Below, piece after piece: positions 17,720 to 22,819 of a stretch of DNA of 22,819 bases. The DNA is from Gracilaria vermiculophylla (Eukaryota; Rhodophyta; Florideophyceae; Gracilariales; Gracilariaceae): the NCBI GenBank assembly GCA_019155205.2, contig JAHNZQ020000181.1:53460-76278 (forward strand). The letters run 5' to 3'. Position numbers and translations under genes: made by a program. The notes under the pieces are model-generated. The model searched no databases. It saw only the letters and a list, made by a program, of their open reading frames with translations, and was not told where the DNA came from. Positions within the stretch are counted from its first letter, which is position 1; every line of letters begins with the position of its first letter.

Positions 17720-20389
17720 GTACACGGGTACTCTCTAAGCACCGTTTGAGGTAGTTGAATTCTTCTTGGTACAGCAGACCGCTTCTCTAAAATGGTAAAG
17801 AAAATGTACTCATGAAATGTTGATGCACTCTTTATTTCAAAAACGTTCGTCTACTAGTGGGTCATACCCTACTGGAAACCGATCAATCTCATTTGTGTTA
17901 ATAGTCAAAATTGTAGTGCTCGTTTCTTCCAGGATAACTGGAGTATACTAAATGTTAAGAATTCGTTTACACATACGTATCCTCTTCAGTTTAATATCCA
18001 AATGTATGTGTCTACCCCAAAGTTTCTCTCTGCATTGCGAGCATATGCTAGAAAACACCTCATGAACTGAGACTCATACAGGAATACGAGAGTATACGCG
18101 TACACTACTGAAATTCACTATGTCACGGAGTCATCCACATTCGAATCGGTTTTGTCATGTCCTTAACCGCTAGTATTCATACACGCAAAATTAAAGCTAG
18201 AAATACCGGCGCCTTTGGTATACCATCTCCTGCCTGGGAAGCATTCACTATCGAAGATACATACAGTCGTATGATTAGCCGAAAATTAGGCCTATTTTGT
18301 GCACAAGAAGACGTTTTGATGCTCATTTGCGAGGGATATCTTTCCCCTTATTTTCGAGGAAATGTGTCACTCGGCGAAAGAAGTACTACAACTCTAAAAT
18401 GGATTGGTAAAATATGTTTTTTCGCATAACTTGGGTCTTTAAGATATTATTGGTGTTAGGCAGGACACTGTAGTACTGGGGGTTAATGGCTTTCACCAGC
18501 ACGTTTTCGTGACCAATCCGTACCGGGTTCAAGACATCAAACGGTATTTGTGTGTAATGTTTCGGAGCGAGACAAACCCCCATTTTGCGATTGGATCCAT
18601 TCGAAAAACAAAACAATATTCCTGGAGTTGCTTCACTCGATGCAAGGATTTTCAGAAGGGCCGATTGCGTAGTATTGTCTCGACTCGCAGAAACAATCAG
18701 AGATTGTAGAGTCTCCGTCATAATCGTAAGTTTGACCAACATCTGACGTGTCCTCCACTCCTTATGTCACTCCTCGTAAAAACGTTTCGGGGATTTCACG
18801 CCCTGTTGATGGGTAAAAACCACAGATATCGTCAACTTGTGAAACTGCACGTGCTTAGTGGGGGGATGGGACAGGAATGTCAAAAGACAACGTTAAGGTT
18901 TTCTTTATACAGGGACCGGCAGGAAAACGAAATACCATTCTGCTACAAATTCCTCCCACTGCTATGGGATCACTTGGTGAGACTGACCACCGCAGATTCT
19001 CTTAGAAGCCAAAGAAATCATGGACTATCGATCGTCGCAGACTAGTGTAGTAGCTCACCCAGATGGAAACCTTTCGCAAAGCTTTTCATTTGTAGACACT
19101 ATATCGCAGCGCGAGATTACGCGATTCGGTCGCGACGCTTGCTTTGAAAACCAGGAAGTTAGACCTATTGACCCGCTTTTACAGCTGAGCATGGCTTAGG
19201 GAGCGCTGGAAATGCACTCACGAAAAATCTCAGCCACCAAACTATTATCGCTACCTGTCCAAGACGTCGATCCGGACCTGCCTTTGCAAATGCGCATCTA
19301 GGATGTCACAGTATCTACCGAGACTGACAAGCACTGTTATACATGAAGTCAACATACTCCTTGAAGAAGAAGAGAAGCCTCCATGTTCGGGTTCAGAGAT
19401 GTCATCTCACTGAAACGCGGAATGGTTGTTGTCAAATTGCAGCTCAGTGCTTTTTTTTATTATTTCACACCCCAATAGAGACGGTGGACCTCCTTTATGT
19501 GTTTTGGAAAAGCACTGCCGCTAATGCGATAACTCTGAAGCCAGAATAGATTTACTACGTAAACCGAGCTCGAATCGTCGCGTCAAATAGGGCATCAGTT
19601 GGATCTTTGACTTTCAATCTTCGCTAATGGCCAGGTGATGGGCCGTGTACCGTGATAGGCGATCCGTGTGTTTGACGATGGGCTCTGTGGTGTAGCACGT
19701 CATCTGCTTCTGTTGTCAGCCCCAATATCACGATGGGCTGCATTATACGAAAATACAGCGAGCAAATCTGTCCCAGAATAGAAATCGCACGTGTAATCGT
19801 CCATTTCAAGCGCGACGCCTCATTCAGAGTTTTTCGTACCGGTACACTAACCTCATTTGAGGTCAAATCGACCTCATATCAGGTCACCACACCATCACGA
19901 AAATTTTAAAAATCAAAAAATTGGTATTTAACCTGTAGATCAACACATGGGAAGTTTTCAAATATTAGAAAGGGTCATCAGGGCTGTCCTTGAATAGTAA
20001 TTATTTGTAAAACACGCCATGAACTATCACAGCAGCTCATTGATCATGAGATTACATGCGAGAAACACGTCTATGTTACCAGAATGCTAGTTTGATGGTC
20101 AAATTTAGACGAATCAAAATGACCTGGAAACCAGTGAACTTATCCAGATTTCGAATATCCAATTTTTTATAATATTTCCATACATTCAAAAATCCTAGTC
20201 TGTTTGTAAAATGTAACTAGCACTGAACTGCATAAATCCCAGTTCTTGCAAAACGAAAACTAGCACGAAATTTCATGTTTCCGAGTTTACCTCTAAACCG
20301 TACCCGCCTCCATCGCCGCAAAATAGATCCTGCGGTGGTGGAATAGAACCTTAAAGAGATAGACAAATAGATTTATTAGGAATCTCGTT
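17720..20389. other. AT-rich stretch of unidentified relics
   Basis: Several short frames look partly protein-like: plus 18157-18429, minus 18386-18742 (RIGHENVLVKAINPQYYS) and plus 18764-19045. A plus-strand piece at 18889-18960 reads VKVFFIQGPAGKRNTILLQ, which recalls the Walker A region of Pif1/Helitron helicases (FFI-GPAGTGKT) with the key GKT lost. Nothing else of a helicase was found. 19900-20390 is non-coding. This region is either the cargo of the transposon bounded by the inverted repeat or older debris. Confidence 0.3.
19850..19885. repeat. Palindromic cluster of AGGTCA-like half-sites
   Basis: Four related 6-8-mers alternate in orientation: ACCTCA, TGAGGTCA, GACCTCA and TCAGGTCA. 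They include the perfect palindrome ACCTCATTTGAGGT and the hairpin TGAGGTC-AAATC-GACCTCA. It could be a protein-binding site cluster or the hairpin end of a small transposon. Confidence 0.6.
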
Positions 20390-20539
20390 TTGTCACACAA
20401 TTTCCTCTTCCCTGCTTGCCCACTACGACGCTTTCCAGGCACATGCACCCTTGCCACCTTCCTTCTCAGCATCCATGCGCCATATTTCTTTCCTCAGTCC
20501 TCCCCTCTTTCCAATCTTTCCGGCTCTCCGCACTCCACC

Positions 20540-22633
20540 ATGATGCACTGCTGCTTCCACGGCTGCGCCTTCTCCGCCCGAACCATCCAGGCTATCGAGC
20601 GCCACCAGCCAAGGTGCGCCCTTCGCCTCACTGCTACCAAACGCTTCCTCAGTCCAGGCAATGGTGCCCCCAACTTCCCCCTCGCAAACACACCAAGCCC
20701 ATCCAATGCATCTCCCTTCCACCTCCACCCTCGAACCGCCCTTCAGACACCGTCCCCTCGCCGACCACGACGCTATCCATCAACAGCCATTCTCCGTCTC
20801 CATTCACACCTAAGATACATTCCACATCACCAATACCGCACTCTGTTCCGTCTCCTCCTCCATATCAGCCACACTACCCTCTTCCCTCCCTATCCCTACA
20901 TCTCCACACCTCGTGCAACTCGTCCTCGATATCTTCCCCATCGCCTCCAAACTAGGCCTTCGCAAAGCAGACGAACGCATCTACCTTCTCAACAAACCCG
21001 CCTCCTCCAATGCTTCATTCCAATACTTTGCCTCCTTCGCGATGTATTGTCTAGAACTCCAGGAAACCCTCTTCAAGCACAAAACCAGTACCGTCGGCTT
21101 CTCTCCCCAAACCATTCCCTACCACCAACACCCTTTCTCCACCACCATCTTCTTCAAATCCGCAATGGACGTGCGCAAGCGACAGCTCGCCCTCGCACAC
21201 TTCAAGAACACCTTCTTACATCCCATCTCTTTGACAACAGCTTATGTATCTCCCGCCTTCGGACATCCCACGGCATCTGCACTGGGATGTGAAGCAGTCC
21301 TGGCTGTCAAAGCCGCAATCATGCAGTCCATCACCAATAGCGTCATTTGTCATATCCCAAGCGTCACCGGCATTCACTCCTTCATCGGCTTTGTCCAAAT
21401 ATACTCCGACAAGTCAGTCTTCCACTTCTTTGAAAAGCTCCTTGGTCACTTCATACCTTCTCCACATCATGTTTCTCAACTTCTCGGACTTTTTCGTCCC
21501 AAATTCATCACCGAGAACATCACCCACCTTGGATACCTGCCGACATACTTCCATCACACATCCCTTTCCACCGAAGCAGACGAAATTCATCAGACTTCGT
21601 CTAGCATTCCTCGCCACACAAAACTCGAGATCATACAAATGGCACTCACTAACCTCCTCGAACCACTTTTCCGCTCTCGACTCCTCGCGTTTTCCTTCCG
21701 TGACGCTCACGGCATTCTCCTCCAATGCCATCCGGTCATCGTCAGCTACTGTGCTGGTATCCCCGGGGCAAAAGATATCCTCGCGATCTCCAACGAAACT
21801 TGACTGCAGCACCCATTCCATAGATGTATGGTAAATCACTCCAATCTCTCCCTTCCCCTTCCGAATCACTCCCCACGCACCCAACTTCAGACCATGACCG
21901 CACGCAATTCCCATGCCACACTCCTCCGTGATTCCAAACATTCCCATCTCAACTGCAAGCCCAAAAACACCCGCACCGGAAAAGAACAAGCCGTCGATGC
22001 GCTCCAGTCAATCTCCCTCGCAAAATACTCTTCTCTATTCTAATCATACCCACTTCTCAATATCACCACTCACCTCTCCCCTTACAATATTATCCACTTC
22101 GAACCCCTCCTCAACTTCGATCTCGGTTTCTCGAAGCTAATCAAGCTCACCGCTACCGAACGGTTCAGATCAGAAGAACTCTTCACCACAGTCGGTTCCA
22201 CAAACGCCCGTCGATCCTTCTATTCCGTCTGCACTTCCATTCTCCAGCGCGCAAACACCATCCTTACCGCCATTGAAAGATACTCTCCCGCCACCGGACT
22301 TACATCGACTTTTCCATTTACGACAACGGTCAGGCTCTCAACGGCTTCTTCACCCCGTACGGCGTACTTGAAATGCTCGAAGCAAAAGACTATCGCGTTC
22401 TCGACATGTTCTTCCTCTTCATTGAAGCCTTCTTCGACGGCTGCTGCAGCGAAGCAGACTTACCTCCCATCATCGTCGTCATCACAAAGTATAAGGGTAT
22501 TCTCCTCATGGCTATGCGATACAACAAATTCACCGAATGGACCGAGTCTAGCGTCTCCGATCCCCAGGCTGAAATAAATTCCTTCAAGCGTGCAGAAGTT
22601 ACCATCCTCGACCCACACCACACCTCTCAATAA
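20540..22633 (+). pseudogene. Zinc-finger transposase resembling Plavaka (CACTA/CMC superfamily), frameshifted
   Basis: ATG 20540 begins an N-terminal C2HC finger (MMHCCFHGC, then IERHQPRC), as is usual for this group. After a frameshift between about 20740 and 20870, frame 3 runs to TGA 21801 with SFIGFVQIYSDKS, ITHLGYLP and ILLQCHPVIVSYCAGIPGAK. These match in order the family blocks (I)YSDKT, LGYLP and HP-L--Y--DYPEQ of Plavaka-type transposases. Frame 3 continues past the TGA to TAA 22041. The last piece (22373-22633, MLEAKDYRVLDMFFLF, in frame 2) ends at TAA 22631-22633, 27 bases before the right inverted repeat. The coding strand is strikingly rich in C and T. I could not place the expected C-terminal LHQ-KG region. 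The assignment rests on motif order recalled from the family, so it is moderate. Confidence 0.45.
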
Positions 22634-22660
22634 GGCACGCACATGTTTCACCTCCTTGAT

Positions 22661-22819
22661 CACATTGTTGGATAAGGTGCCTATGCTGTCAATGACAACT
22701 AAATGTTCCGGGGACCATGGGCTGTGTTTAATGTTGACTTTGTGTGGTACACGTGTGCAGCTGTGCTATTCGGCACGTTGTTCACTATCATATGGTTTCC
22801 AGGTGTACACATTGCATAC
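22661..22819 (+). repeat. Right arm of the 159-bp inverted repeat (cut by window end)
   Basis: Matches the reverse complement of 17164-17322 at about 97%. It starts right after the transposase-like frame and runs to the last base, so its true length is unknown. Confidence 0.8.

Noticed and set aside
20423..20728. Minus-strand Gly/Glu-rich frames opposite the zinc-finger transposase
   Set aside because: They arise from the pyrimidine-rich coding strand. The plus strand shows a zinc finger and family blocks.
1..22819. tRNA, rRNA, CRISPR, bacterial operators
   Set aside because: No cloverleaf, rRNA core or regular short-repeat array was seen, and the gene structure is eukaryotic.

Overview
This is nuclear DNA from a eukaryote. 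Two host genes at the left edge have GT...AG introns of about 84-110 nt. One encodes a voltage-gated potassium channel with a C-terminal zinc-ribbon-like tail, the other a Gyp1/TBC1D22-type Rab GAP. The channel architecture argues against a fungus and suits an alga or another protist. A repeat-rich alga, for example a red alga, is my best guess but is not proven by the sequence. No prokaryotic features, rRNA, tRNA or CRISPR array was seen.

Layout. (1) 1-1235, plus strand: 3' part of a K+ channel gene in four exons, whose first intron holds runs of about 25 and 39 G. (2) 1507-2925, minus strand: convergent TBC-domain gene with one clear 84-nt intron and two further in-frame TAA codons inside the conserved TBC start. 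(3) 3179-4456: a DD34E Tc1/mariner element with TA flanks and one uninterrupted transposase frame that carries nine premature stops and no frameshift. (4) 5020-9776: a Ty3/gypsy pol (protease, RT, RNase H, integrase) that is broken in many places, with its protease split by a reverse-oriented solo LTR (5695-6247). A truncated LTR of the same family lies at 5020-5243. (5) 11135-13008, minus strand: a long decayed reading frame unlike the retroelement proteins, possibly a capsid-like gene of an endogenised dsRNA virus. (6) 13850-15060: a second, more decayed gypsy RT-RNase H. (7) 15480-16033: a solo LTR with a perfect 5-bp target duplication. (8) 17164-22819: a 159-bp inverted repeat of about 97% identity. 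It encloses an AT-rich stretch of relics and a pyrimidine-rich, broken zinc-finger transposase resembling the Plavaka branch of the CACTA (CMC) superfamily.

The host genes occupy only the first 2.9 kb. The rest reads as a transposon graveyard with nested insertions: the LTR at 5695 landed in an older gypsy element. Several elements were disabled in different ways. The Tc1/mariner copy shows transition-like nonsense changes only, and the gypsy copies show stops plus frameshifts. The genes do not form a pathway; what links them is the history of insertion and decay.
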